From contig CM029369.1 of the NCBI GenBank assembly GCA_017165825.1, positions 5,565,433 through 5,629,432 on the forward strand: a DNA stretch of 64,000 bases. Reading direction: 5' to 3'. Under the pieces are notes generated by a model, which made no database searches, was not told the DNA's origin, and saw nothing but the letters and a program-made list of their open reading frames with translations. This DNA comes from Hepsetus odoe (taxonomy: Eukaryota > Chordata > Actinopteri > Characiformes > Hepsetidae). Made by a program: the position numbers and the translations under genes. Positions 44,771-55,594 of this stretch are shown here, in pieces. Positions within the stretch are counted from its first letter, which is position 1. Each line of letters begins with the position of its first letter.

Positions 44771-45440
44771 ATAGAGTAGAGTAGAGTAGAGTAATCTTTT
44801 ATTATCCCACGAATGGGAAATTTGGACGTTACAGGGCTCTTATAAAAGTGACAGATGTACAGAAAGAATAGAAAAAAGATATATAAAAATAGAGGTAAAA
44901 GGAAGAGGGACAAGTACAGGAGAAAGGAGAAAAGTACAGGAGCTATAATAATAAATTATCTATCTATATAAATATATAAATATAAATACATATACATATA
45001 TACTATATTACCAAGATGCATATACATATCTACAAGAAGAATTATGTGACCAAATATACAGTACACAGTAATAATACACGATAATAAATAGGTTTTAAAT
45101 AAATTATAAATATATATAAATAAACAAGTAGTAAGATATAAGTCTAATAATAATAATAATAATAATATACAATACAATAACAATATACATGAATATACAT
45201 TAATAATAATATATAACATAACATAATATATAATAATAAAAAAGCATTGTAATGTTATGTTGATGAGTTGTGGAGTCTTATTGCTGCAGGTAGGAATGAC
45301 CTGCGGTAGCGTTCTTTCTTACACTGCGGGTGTAAGAGTCTGCTGCTGAACGAGCTACATGAACATAATATGATGGTTTCTAACGGCAGAAAGACTTTTA
45401 GCAGGTCCATCAGTGCTGTCATGGATATCGGAAGGTAGAA
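44771..45440 (-). mobile_element. LINE 3' end (ORF2 C-terminus, UTR and hairpin tail)
   Basis: The minus strand reads LMDLLKVFLPLETIILC and SSFSSRLLHPQCK-KERYRRSFLPAAIRLHNSS. A TAA stop at 45255-45257 is followed by about 450 bp of TAA-rich UTR, then the terminal hairpin UCCCA-UUCG-UGGGA (44805-44818), then auaauaaaaga and a (TCTAC)n tail (about 44772-44795). The ERYRRSFLPAA-type terminus is typical of L2/Rex1-group fish LINEs; the clade is inferred. 5'-truncated. A second copy is at 62440-63300. Confidence 0.75.
44805..44818 (-). other. LINE terminal hairpin, UUCG loop
   Basis: tcccacgaatggga on the + strand. The sense RNA forms a 5-bp stem with a UUCG loop. The same hairpin is at 62463-62476 (loop changed to TGAA on +) and in two SINE-1 copies at 51334-51347 and 62511-62524. 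Likely part of the signal recognised by the LINE reverse transcriptase. Confidence 0.7.
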
Positions 45441-45491
45441 ACTTAATGAAACAGTGAAAGTTTGCAGCTAATGCCAACATTTTTCAAAATA

Positions 45492-45630
45492 ATGTGAATG
45501 TTCATTCATTCATTCATTTTCTGCCGCTTGTCTCAAGCGGGGTCGCAGGGGAGTGCTGGAGTCCATCCCAGCTCACACAGGGCGAAGGACGGGGGACACA
45601 CCCTGGACAGGTCGCCAGCCCATCGCAGTC
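45492..45630 (-). mobile_element. SINE-2 3' end
   Basis: ATTC repeat, then ttctgccgcttgtctcaagc, ggggtcgcaggggagtgctg, ccatcccagctcacacaggg, ccctggacaggtcgccagcc. Only the 3' part is present. Inverted relative to the tail at 46113-46216. Confidence 0.8.
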
Positions 45631-45987
45631 ATGTGAATTTTATGTTTGCTATTATGTTTCGAAATATATATTCACAATCATTCATTCTAATGTTTCGTGT
45701 TTTTGGGCCTTCACTTTCTACGTGACTCCAAATCTCTGTCTTTAGAACTCTCACTGTTATTTTGCAGAACAATAGTGTCTTATTCTGAGATGCTTTATTC
45801 AACAGCTACACGGACTACTTAACAAGTAACTAGTTACTATGTTGCTACAGGGACAGTCCTCCCTGTTAAAAAATAAAGTATACTTAAATCTGATTTATAA
45901 TCTGTATCAGTGCCATTTAATCCAGCCTTTATGACCTTTGGAAGTTATTTTATTTCTCACAAATATTACCTGTATGGACAAGGCTAA
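45631..45987. other. unique spacer
   Basis: Between two oppositely oriented SINE-2 tails. Nothing recognised. Confidence 0.4.
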
Positions 45988-46216
45988 GGGCAGCGGTGGC
46001 CTGGTGGTTCGGGCGCTGGCCGCATGATCTGAGGATCGGGGGTTCGAACCCCTTCCCAATAGGTTGCCCTGAGGTACCTTTGAGCAAGGTGCCGTCCCCG
46101 TCACGCTCCTCCCTGCGATGGGCTGGTGACCTGTCCAGAGTGTGTCCCCTGTCCTTCACCCTGTGTGAGCTGGGTTGGACTCCCCCGCGACCCCGCTTGG
46201 GACAAGCGGCAGAAAA
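45988..46216 (+). mobile_element. chimeric SINE: SINE-1 head with SINE-2 tail
   Basis: 45988-46112 is SINE-1 (gggcagcggtggcctggtgg, B box ggttcgaacccc, ctgaggtacctttgagcaag, gtccccgtcacgctcctccc). 46113-46216 is a SINE-2 ending (tgcgatgggctggtgacctg, ctgtgtgagctgggttggac, gacaagcggcagaaaatgac). The head still has good A and B boxes. The joint is seamless and both parts have the same orientation, giving a plausible transcription unit. Confidence 0.85.
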
Positions 46217-48302
46217 TGACTGACTGGACAAGGCTTCATCAAATTTGGCATATCACAATATATTAAATCATGATATGTCCTCTTGTAGTTACAAATATGT
46301 GTGTTGAGTTTAAAATCAACACTTTCCCCAGAATTTTCTTTCTTTTCTAGAAATCACACAAATAATAGAATGGCATAACAAGTGGGAAAAGATGTTTTTG
46401 TGATGCATTAGACCTTTTGGCCAAAAAATCTACTTCTAATTTTACTAATTATGATTTTGCAGTTTCATGATTTCATTAGAATTGTGCAAAATCCTCCAAA
46501 CGGGGTCCTTTAGTTGTTCAAAGCAGTGTGACATTTCCCTGGCAGGTCTGAGACATGCACAGGGCTGCCAGTTCCACTATTTAGCTCTTCTGCTCTGAGC
46601 CCTGCCTGCGAGGCTGGGAGCAACATCAAAGTGCTAAAGAACTGTCTGGGACACACATTTCCTGACAACATTATAAAAGCGAACACACACACAAACCAAA
46701 CCCACCACACACACAAAACAAATTATGGCTGGAGTCTGCACCGTGAAGAGTGGTGACCGGGTAAGGTTGAACAGTTTTGCTAAACAGCCATAACAGCAGA
46801 AGGGGGGAAAAAAATCTCTATTAAGAGACATTTCTTCCTTCGCAAACCAAAAACAACGCGGTGTTTGCAGGCCTAACAAGCATAAACAGCATCGTTGCAC
46901 ATTCACAGACATTTCAGGCTTTAATGAATGTGAACAGACAGCTTTAATTTACTTTGCTTGCTTGAGGGGAAAGAAAGACAAAGGCCAGCAGTGGGATAAA
47001 CAAGCGGATAAGGCAAGCCATTAAGTTCCTCAATAGTATCACTCTGCTGAGAAGTAATGTTTTCACACTAATACAAGCTGTGAAGTGTGAGTTTTCTCCA
47101 CTCGGAAACAGACTAACCCATGAGCATGGCATACAAATCTTCCATATTCCAAAGACAAACTGTTTTTTTTAAGCACAGGAAAAATAAGGCTTCATTGATG
47201 CCCAGTCGAAAGGGCTGGCGATACCAAACTCTGAAAATGTGATGAAGGCTTTGGAATCAGAGAGAGCAGCTGAAGTGCAATCAGTCCAAAAACTGCATGA
47301 ATAATGTATGTCTTCAATAACAGAGAAGGCTTTATGGCCCCAATCAGGAACTGCTGAAAAAGTCAGTCTCACATTGGCTGGCTCTGAGTTTAATAACAGG
47401 CAACATGGCCAACGTGCTTATGGTACATTTTAATGAGCGTGCATTTATTATTTTGAGACCCTCTGTCCAAGCTGGATTCAAATCCCCAATCAGGAATCAG
47501 TGCAGATTAGTCCTCACTCCTGCAACAGAAGCTTTGAAATAAACACCACGTAAGTATATAAAATAAACACCACCTTGTAAGGCCAATAGGTGCAACCAAT
47601 ATACACATTAACTGCTCTCCCTAGAATTTCAGAGCCCATTATTCTATTCTGGCAGTTTAAAAAAGAAAGCCACGGTGATGAGCACCTCAGTCTGCTCTGC
47701 AGTAAACTCTTAGAGGTTGCCATTATAATGGCAGTAACTAAGGCATTATTTCTCTATGATGCCTTACTGCACGAAGCAGAGAAATGTAGTCAAAACAGCT
47801 AATTCTGTTGTTATATAAAACGTGGATCTGCCTTTTTCTTTTTGTGGTAATGGTTTTCATTGTTTGACTTCAAAATACAGTGTGAGTTGAAGCTATAAAA
47901 ATGGAAATGGAAATCGAACGAAGTGCAATTCATTATGTAGCAACTTTTAATGCATTTTGCAATTTAATAACGACCAGCAGACATGGGAAGTTAGGGTGCA
48001 GCGCATCAAAATTTCAAGTTGCCCGCAAAAAAAATTAACTGAAGTTTCAAATGATGTGGTTATCATAAATACCTGTGTCTTCTTGTTAAGGGTGGAATTT
48101 GTTCAAATCAAATCATAATGAAAAAAAATCCTATTCAGGCTTAATTCATTCTCTTCATAGAATCTACAGCGAAAATCCCATCCAGGTAAAATAGTCTCCG
48201 AACTGGTTGGCGAGTCTCACTGCCTTCCAGCTGGTTGGAGTTCCTCAGTGTCTCCCAACTGGTTGGAGAGCCTGAGGAGTCTTTCCTTGGTTTAGTGCAG
48301 CA
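46217..48302. other. long unique block, conserved-element candidate
   Basis: 2.1 kb with no SINE, LINE or Tc1 match. About 46920-47470 is dense, high-complexity sequence (ggcttcattgatgcccagtc, tggtacattttaatgagcgt). This would fit a regulatory element or an intron of a long gene. No exon defended. Confidence 0.3.
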
Positions 48303-48500
48303 GGGTGAAGGTTGTCTAGTGGTAGGGTACTTGCCTATGGACCAATGGCTCAAGAGGTCCCAGGTTCAAATCCCACCTCTAGCACTACCACCACTGGGTT
48401 CCTGAGCAAGACCCTTAACCCTGAGTTGCTGCAGGGTGACGGTCCCTGTAATTAGGACATGGAAGTCGCTCTGGATAAGAGCGTCTGCTAAATGCTTCCC
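48303..48500 (+). mobile_element. HE1/V-SINE-like, full length
   Basis: gggtgaaggttgtctagtgg, acttgcctatggaccaatgg, ggttcaaatcccacctctag (intact B box), gggttcctgagcaagaccct, ggaagtcgctctggataaga and gcgtctgctaaatgc. The best-preserved copy of this family in the window. Its ATGTAA tail is replaced by ttcccttgtt. Confidence 0.92.
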
Positions 48501-48798
48501 TTGTTAGGGAAGCAGCCATGAATACACGTTCTGGGGCTCTGACAGCCGCTCTACCTCTCCTCCATTACACTGCATGCACCTTCAGTAGATTTAAGGGCCT
48601 CTAACAGTCCAATCTAGATTAATATCAACCCATTCTATCAACAGACAATCAGCAAATATATTTGCCAACCAATGTATGCCATTCCAATTAGGACTGGGTT
48701 TCTGAAAAAATGTCAATTGAACAGGGTTTCACTCAACATAAATGTGGCAAAAGTTTATGCTGTACATTAAATCTTATACTCATTACAGACATTTACCT
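48501..48798. other. unique spacer
   Basis: Nothing recognised. Confidence 0.4.
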
Positions 48799-48959
48799 AG
48801 GGTGGTGGTGGTCTATGGACTTATGGCTCGAGAGGTCCCAGGTTCCCACCTCCAGCACTACCACCACTGGGTCCCTGAGCAAGACCCTTAACCCTGAGTA
48901 GCTCCAGTGGGACTGATAAGAGCATCTGCTAAATGGCACAAATGTAAACGCAAATGTAC
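48799..48959 (+). mobile_element. HE1/V-SINE-like, internal deletions
   Basis: agggtggtggtggtctatgg, ggctcgagaggtcccaggtt, ctccagcactaccaccactg, gataagagcatctgctaaat and two diverged ATGTAA-type units. The A-box stretch and most of the gtccctgtaattagg segment are deleted. Confidence 0.87.
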
Positions 48960-48961
48960 CT

Positions 48962-49206
48962 AAGCAAAGGTTTACAGGATGGTAGTGTAACCAGCTATGC
49001 TATACGGGTTGGAGATGGTAGCACTGACGAAAAGACAGGCAGCATAGCAGGAAGTGTCAGAGTTAAAAAGGCTGAGATTGGCAGTGAGAGTGATGAGGCT
49101 GGAAATGATCAGAAACAAGTATATTAGAAGGTCTTAGAGAAACTTAGAGAAGCAAGGTTGCATTAACTGCAGTGAGCAAACGGGAGCAGCCAAAAGAAAA
49201 AGAAGA
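48962..49206 (+). mobile_element. RTE-like LINE 3' fragment
   Basis: aggtttacaggatggtagtg (KVYRMVV), gctatgctatacgggttgga, ctgacgaaaagacaggc, ggtcttagagaaacttagag, ending cgggagcagccaaaagaaaa with AAGAAG. Large internal deletions remove the RWFGH-QRRDEDY and basic segments. Begins 3 bp after a V-SINE copy. Confidence 0.72.
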
Positions 49207-51228
49207 AATTAAATGTAACCGCTCTCTCTAACAGAGCCTCTGGTTTCAAAATTATCCCTCCAACCTTTCAGGCTAAGACAGTCTAGAGCTGTTTCTGATG
49301 TGGAGTTACAGAATGTGGATAAATCAGGTTCAAAGTTACAGAGGAGTGCCCAGCGTTGCGAATCTGCTCCAATTTACAATATAAGTGTGTGTATCTGCTC
49401 ATAACTCACTAAATTCTCCAAGTAATACAACCTGCAGTAAAACCAATCCATCGCTGCCTGCAATTCCGATAACCACTTCCCTAAAAGTGAAAACTGAACA
49501 TCTGCCAAGCCTTCTGCGGCACTCTCAGCTCCTTATAAACTCAGCTTCTCATACAATAAAGCTTCACACATTGAACAGATGTTTCCCTACCACCTTCAGA
49601 CGCTGATCCCAAGTGCTGGAGAGGCACAAAGGGGTTTTTATGAAAGAATAATCAATATTCTTTCCTTCCTTTGCTGACTGCACTTCAGCAAGTAGGTAAC
49701 TGAACAACAGAGAGCTTTTATAGACCCTGTTAATTAAACAACATTAAACCGGCCTTGTGGGGTGCACTTAGTCAAAATTCATGTACGATGAAACCTCTTT
49801 GTAACACACACTAGCCAGTAATCAAACGGTAGTTTTCCAACTCTTTCCCAAAGCCAGATATCAAATCTTAAACAGCCCTTTAATCTGCTAGCTGATTAAG
49901 TTTATATGCTTAATTGAGTAAGTAACTTTAGGGGTGCAGCTCAGCAGGAAAGATGTTAATGAGCTGAATTGGAGCAGCAGGGGTTTGTGTTCGAGGAAGA
50001 GCAAAGCAGTATTTGGGGTTTGTGCCAGTTTGGGCACTTTTTATGCTAAATAATGCTATGCAGATGAACTTTACTTATACTCTGGTGCTGTAAAAACACA
50101 TGTTCAAACAGCAACTGCTTCACTAAAATGATTTGAAAAGGAGTGATGTTAAAGTCACAAAACAGCGCTTTATTTGAACAGAAACTGTTTTCTCACTCTC
50201 CGCCTGATGTTCTAAGATGATCTCAATTGCAAATTGGACTCATTCAACCGGTAGGTTGTGCAATTAAAGAAAAAAAGAGAGCGAGCAGGGGCTTTGACCA
50301 TATGTGCCACCCAGCCATGTGTGCAAAATGTTCAATGTTAACTAAAAAAGCAAATCTAAAATCCGACGAGTGTAATATCTTCAGAGATGTTTCAAGGCTT
50401 TGGAGCAGGATGTCACAGATGGATATCTCTGTGCATGACTGCAGTTTATAATCTAGAAGGACAAGTTACGGTAATCTATAGGAACTTTTAGTGTAAATGA
50501 TCAGGCATGTTATTTTTGACACCGTTATTCTCTGATCAGTGAAGAATTTTTGACGAATTCCACTAGCCGAGATTTCGTCTTATATTTTGCATATTATGAC
50601 ATGCCTTGTCAGAATGCAGCATCCCTGCAAGAGCTGTCGAGTCATTCAAGTTCCACCTGATGTGGCTGGATCATTTGGCAGATCAGATAAACTGTATTCA
50701 TGCAATTCTCAGTTTTAACCTCACCTCATTGTGTTTTCTCCACAATGCTGCCCCGCTGTCTATTGCCTTTTCAAGTGTGTTCTGTCTTCTACGCTGCAGA
50801 ATTTCTATGCATTTCATGCAGACTGAATATGAAGTGAGTATAAACACTTACATTTCTAGTGTCTGAGCAAGCTGTTCATTCAACTGAACCATCTTTTGGT
50901 CAGCAAGCCACTCTCAATCCTTGGAAAGCATCCTTGCTCAGAAACTGCAGCCTCAGAAGGCGATCTATAAGCTTGTAACCCTGGATTATTTGGCACATTA
51001 TTTAAGTCATTCTGGGAGTTCCCTGCAATATTTATTGGATTATTGTGTGGGGTCTACAAAAATTCAAAACTCTTTAATTCAGGTTGTGATGGTGTCTTAA
51101 TGGTTTGTTGCTGGTAAACATAGCAGTTAATGACATCAGCTGTTTTCACAGGTGAATCCTAACCTGTATCTCATTGAATTTTTTGTATATATTACCAGTA
51201 TATGCTGTTTATCAAACGCTACTACTGC
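49207..51228. other. long unique block
   Basis: 2 kb with no recognised repeats. The frames at 49385-49606, 50227-50451 and 50606-50866 have no domain I know. Complexity is high throughout. Confidence 0.35.
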
Positions 51229-51305
51229 ATTTATGGCATTTAGCTGATGCTGCTATTCAGAGCGACTGGTTACAGGGAGAGGTCAAGGGTCTTGTTCAGG
51301 AACCC
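51229..51305 (-). mobile_element. V-SINE-like, 3' half (split element)
   Basis: atttatggcatttagctgat, gctgctattcagagcgactg, caagggtcttgttcaggaac: the reverse complement of the V-SINE 3' half. The element is interrupted here by a SINE-1 and resumes at 51536. Confidence 0.85.
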
Positions 51306-51535
51306 AATAATAATAATAATCCTTTATTTATAATCCCACGAATGGGAAATTCGTTCTCTGCATTTCACCCATACACACATGTGCAGCAGTGGGCTGCTAT
51401 TCAAAGCGCCCAGGGAGCAGTGATGGTGACGGCACCTTGCTCAAGGGTACCTCAGGGCAACCTATTGGGAAGGGGTTCGAACCCCCGATCCTCCGATCAT
51501 GCAGCTGACGCCCTAACCACTAGACCACCGCTGCC
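51306..51535 (-). mobile_element. SINE-1 variant with LINE-type hairpin tail
   Basis: Reverse-oriented. The tail is not tcactttcacttt but (AAT)n, cctttatttataatcccacg, aatgggaaattcg, the terminal hairpin of the LINE at 44.8 and 62.4 kb. The rest is SINE-1: ctctgcatttcacccataca, cagcagtgggctgctattca, ccttgctcaagggtacctca, intact B-box complement ggggttcgaaccccc and head ctaaccactagaccaccgct. Both promoter boxes are preserved. Inserted inside a V-SINE. Confidence 0.9.
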
Positions 51536-51640
51536 CTGTAGAGGTAGGGCTAGAGGTGGGATTCGAACCTATGACCGCTTGGTCTATAGGCAAATATCCA
51601 CATAGGCAAGTATCCTCCCGTTAGACCACAGCAACCCTGC
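51536..51640 (-). mobile_element. V-SINE-like, 5' half (split element)
   Basis: gtagaggtagggctagaggt, gggattcgaacctatgaccg (B-box complement), tggtctataggcaaatatcc and ccgttagaccacagcaaccc. Together with 51229-51305 it makes one full element once the inserted SINE-1 is removed. Confidence 0.85.
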
Positions 51641-51979
51641 GCATGGCACTGTGCATTTCCTAAATAATCCGAGCCCTGCTTAACAACTCAGTCTATCCGA
51701 TTTCAGGCATGTTTATATTCTGGGTGAAAGATGTGTCCTTGTGACTTTTAAAAGGAACCAGTGTGTTCCTAAATTTGCTGAAAGATGAGCCATTCTACTT
51801 TTATTTTATTCATAGTAAGTCATATGAGCTAGTTATGTAATTAGTTGTAATAAGTAGCTTGGCTTTTAGTGACTATGGAAAGCAGATCTTGTGCAAAATG
51901 ATCATTTACGACTTTAGAATTTCTGTTTAAGCCACTCAATGCACTCAATACATTTTATTTAAAAAAATAAATAAGCAAA
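51641..51979. other. unique spacer
   Basis: Nothing recognised. Confidence 0.4.
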
Positions 51980-52075
51980 GTAACCTAAGTACCTCAGGAT
52001 AACCTACTGATCTGAGTCTCAAACCCAAAACCATCAGAATTTGGGCCTTAATCCCTAAACACTAGACTTCCATTC
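51980..52075 (-). mobile_element. SINE-1 head fragment, worn
   Basis: taacctaagtacctcaggat, aacctactgatctgagtctc, aaacccaaaacca, ccctaaacactagacttcca. Only the head and adjoining body remain, with many substitutions. Confidence 0.65.
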
Positions 52076-52338
52076 TTTATCAGCAGCATAAAGAGTCTCT
52101 CTGGGATGCAGAGCCAGTCTCATAGAGAGATGCTGCTTATTATTAGTTTCAGTTTTGATTTCACAGTAAAAGTGTGAATAAGTAAAAACCCACGTACTGA
52201 TGTTTGTGTGTGTGTCCCTGAACCCTGGCAAGATGGCACTGCAACTGCTAAAGCCATTATGTTATTGAAAAAGGGACACAAAAAATAAAAACCATATCAT
52301 AGATCATAGACCCAAGGCATATTACAAACTAGCCCACA
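52076..52338. other. unique spacer
   Basis: Nothing recognised. Confidence 0.4.
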
Positions 52339-52383
<45 letters not shown>

Positions 52384-52388
52384 ACACA
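52339..52388. repeat. (CA)n microsatellite
   Basis: About 20 CA units, then GACACACACAAA. Confidence 0.95.
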
Positions 52389-52521
52389 AACTTGTTCCAA
52401 TGATGCTGCAGCCTTGAAGATGTATCTTCGTTACAACAACCAAACAAATTGAAAGGTTAAATGTGAATATGGTTTTATGCATTTGCAAAAAAGCTTTTCA
52501 GATAGCCTCTAACCCATTAGT

Positions 52522-52526
<5 letters not shown>

Positions 52527-52554
<28 letters not shown>

Positions 52555-52601
52555 TCACACACACACACACACACACATACACACACACACACACACACAC
52601 C
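52527..52601. repeat. (CA)n microsatellite, interrupted
   Basis: CA units with TCTC and ATA interruptions, about 140 bp from the preceding CA tract. Confidence 0.95.
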
Positions 52602-53184
52602 TACACTGGAGCCACATTAGCAGCAGCTGCTGACGGAAAACTGGATGACTCATGAAAACTTGGCACTCAGTTTTTCCTCTGAGACTCAGCATCACAAGAT
52701 ATAATCAAACCATGTGCACCGATATTTAAATTCAATTAAGGCACCGCTTCACAAAAGCACACACACACAAATGCTCACAAGTAAAAACAAACGAATGTTA
52801 TAATCTTCTTACTCAAAAGTTCAGGTTCAGAAACAGATGTTCTGGCCATCATTTGCAAGAAACATTATCCGATGGGAAGATTTTAAAACGCTCCAGTGCT
52901 GGATCTCATTTTTATTTGCCACATTGATAGCTGACCTGTTGGGCAGATGGCGACTCCTATCTGCATACATTTACAAATTAATTTTTATTCAAATTCATGA
53001 AGATTTCCAGGTTCTTCAGTCACAAGAGGTATTTATTTATTTATATCATTGTTTTTTGCATGTCTGTAATCAAAACATTTGACCTTGTTTGTTCATCTCA
53101 AGCACAGTTTATCACATCACACTATTTAAAAAACATCATTCTTTTCCTACAATGATTGCCCTAAATATAATGATTTTTGCCAGC
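52602..53184. other. unique spacer
   Basis: No recognised element. Confidence 0.4.
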
Positions 53185-53333
53185 CTTGAAAACTCCTCAA
53201 AATAACTCAACACACGGCCATTAATGTCTAAACCACTGCAAAAAACGTGAGTACACCCGTAAGTGAAAAATAATAACATATTTACTAAAATGTGAGGGGT
53301 GTACTCACTTTTGTGATATACTGTATATATATA
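53185..53333. mobile_element. Tc1-like end-to-end remnant (third family)
   Basis: Left piece aaataactcaacacacggcc, attaatgtctaaaccactgc, gtgagtacacccgtaagtga. Right piece taaaatgtgaggggtgtact, cacttttgtgatatactgta. These are both subterminal/terminal parts of a fish Tc1-like transposon whose ends carry ggggtgtactcacttttgt; the interior (transposase) is wholly deleted. The two pieces form an inverted pair (gtgagtacaccc / gggtgtactcac). Confidence 0.7.
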
Positions 53334-54466
53334 TATATAAAGTGCCTAAAGATAAAGGATTCTAGGTGAAGGGGTTCCAACCACTCAGCGTTCAGCATCT
53401 GTAGTAAACTAATCACCTGATCATCTGGAATCATCTGCATGTGTTTCTTCACTGCTTCATGTTAGACGCTTTGTTCTGCTTGAAGGTTCAGACGTAGATC
53501 ACTGTGTGGATTAACCAACACAAAACCATCAAACTGCTCAGGTACAGAGACTGGACTGAAAGTGAGAGACAACAACACTGTCCTTCAGGAAGATCTGGAG
53601 AACTGTTCCTTAACAGTACATTTAAAATACAAGAAAGTCTTTAGCACAGTACTGAATGACATGTGCTATGCCATGTTTATTGCATGTTATTAGTAGGGTT
53701 CAATGAAAGGGGCAAGGTGTCATCCAATTAAATTCAAGAACAAAATAACGGACTGCTTTTTACCATGTTGCTGCAGTGCTGGAAAGCGGGTTGCAACTTC
53801 ATAAGAAAAAGAGGTGGTAAGCTTGTCTCCCAAAGTTTGAGTCTTCTCTGCTGCCTTGACAAGAAGTGCAAAAAAAATTATTGAAATGATTGTTTATGCC
53901 TGAGATTCACAGTGGAAAAGGCTGGGGTGTTTTTTTGGGTTGAAACTCTAGGTATGAGTTTTCTACCTATTCTATCCATTCTATCTATTCTGGGTACATC
54001 ACATTTTTATGGAAAAGTTTGGTAACGAAAATATAATTTATGAATGATATCATATTCTGCTGCCAGCTGGATGTTGTCGAATGCCTCTCACCTTTGTGCA
54101 TGTTAAATTAAAGCTAAGCTCAGTTTCAGAGCCAGTGCCCTTCTTCTGCTTTTCACCCTGTGCTGAAATGGATTGGTACGCTGGATTTGTCTCTGTGGTC
54201 CCCAACATGTGCTCACACTCCAGTATACCGTCTGTGTGTGTTTTTCGCTTCTTCTTCTTCGCAGCTGAGCTTTTGTCTCGCCACAAGAAATTTCACAGTG
54301 TCCCTCTGTGATGTGGCATTTCAGTCGCACCACTTAGCTCTTAAACGCGCTTGTTTCTGTGGTGGGCTCCTAGTCTAACACGGCTACTTCCGTCAGCTTG
54401 TTGGAGAGGAAAAGACCACCATTTGGATTTAAATCATCAGGCAGCAGGACAGTGATCAGCCAGTGA
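53334..54466. other. unique block
   Basis: A short AT tract follows the Tc1 remnant. The segment at about 53390-53640 looks repeat-like to me (ctgatcatctggaatcatct, aagatctggagaactgttcc), but I cannot assign it. No exon called in 54050-54380 despite overlapping frames on both strands. Confidence 0.35.
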
Positions 54467-54482
54467 GAGAGAAAGAGAAAGA

Positions 54483-54520
<38 letters not shown>
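54467..54520. repeat. (GA)n microsatellite
   Basis: Purine-only tract of GA units with AA and GG interruptions. Confidence 0.95.
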
Positions 54521-54522
<2 letters not shown>

Positions 54523-55594
54523 TTCTGTGGGTGTGTGTTTGGGTCTGGGTTCTGGTTGGTGTTTCAGTGCTCAGACTCAGCAATAATGAAACCAACTGAA
54601 TGGCTTTAAAACATTATGGCCAATGGCAGTCATTTACAAATATCAGACGAATCAAGGGCTTTGCTTCATTCCAAGCATTCGTTACAATGTTATACAGGAG
54701 GTTTTTCAGTTGTACAGGTTCAAATCAGCTGAAATAAGTCAGTGAAAATGTCACTGAGCATTCAGATTTGTTTCAGTTAGCAATTTCCCCAAGTATTCAA
54801 ATGAAGAGGCTTATGAATGCGAGAGGTGAAAAAGTGCAGCCAATGTTGCCAGTGAAGAACAGCATGAAGTTCTCCTACCTCTCCTGGCTGGATTTCAACC
54901 TAATATCTTTCTTTCAACTCTGCTTCGCATGTGACTGCTGTGCAAAATGTTCATAACAGCACATCCTGCCTGCTCTGCAGTTGCACCATCCCAGCCTGAT
55001 TTTTAAAATGATAAAGGGAAATGTCCGATATCTGCATGCAGAAGACACACTAGAACAGGGTGAGTGTAAACATGGCGTGTCTGGATTTGATGATTCTAAG
55101 TTTTGATGTTTTAGTAAGGATTTCCCCGTACAGAGACCTTCACTGGCACAGCAGGTAAGGCTTACCGTTACACGCCAGCGTTGGGGAAGTGCGATACAAA
55201 GAAACAGGCGATTACATTTCCTACAGTTTTGTAATCAATCTGCCCTTACTCATTTGAACATTTGAACATACATTGTTTTCTCTGTGCATGTTATTCATAC
55301 CTGTTTGTGCATGTAATCGGCGCCTGTGGATTCGCCCTGCATCCGCTAACTGTGTAGCTGTGAATATGAGCAGTGCAGGGGGAAATGCTCAGCACTCGGG
55401 AAATAATCTGTGAAAAACATGTAATCATGCTAATATGAAGCTGATTGATAATGATCCCCACACTGAACAAGACGGAATGATCCCAAATTCACTAAAACAA
55501 GGCCACATTAGCATATAGAAAGCTCTGTAAACTGTAATTTATATATATTAGACATTAATATAGAAGTAATATCTATAGGCTTTCTCCTTCTTCT
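54521..55594. other. unique block
   Basis: No recognised element or exon. Confidence 0.4.

Noticed and set aside
53380..53650. Possible additional transposon (ctgatcatctggaatcatct region)
   Set aside because: It feels repeat-like, but I could not match it to any family or find terminal repeats, so it is left inside a unique block.
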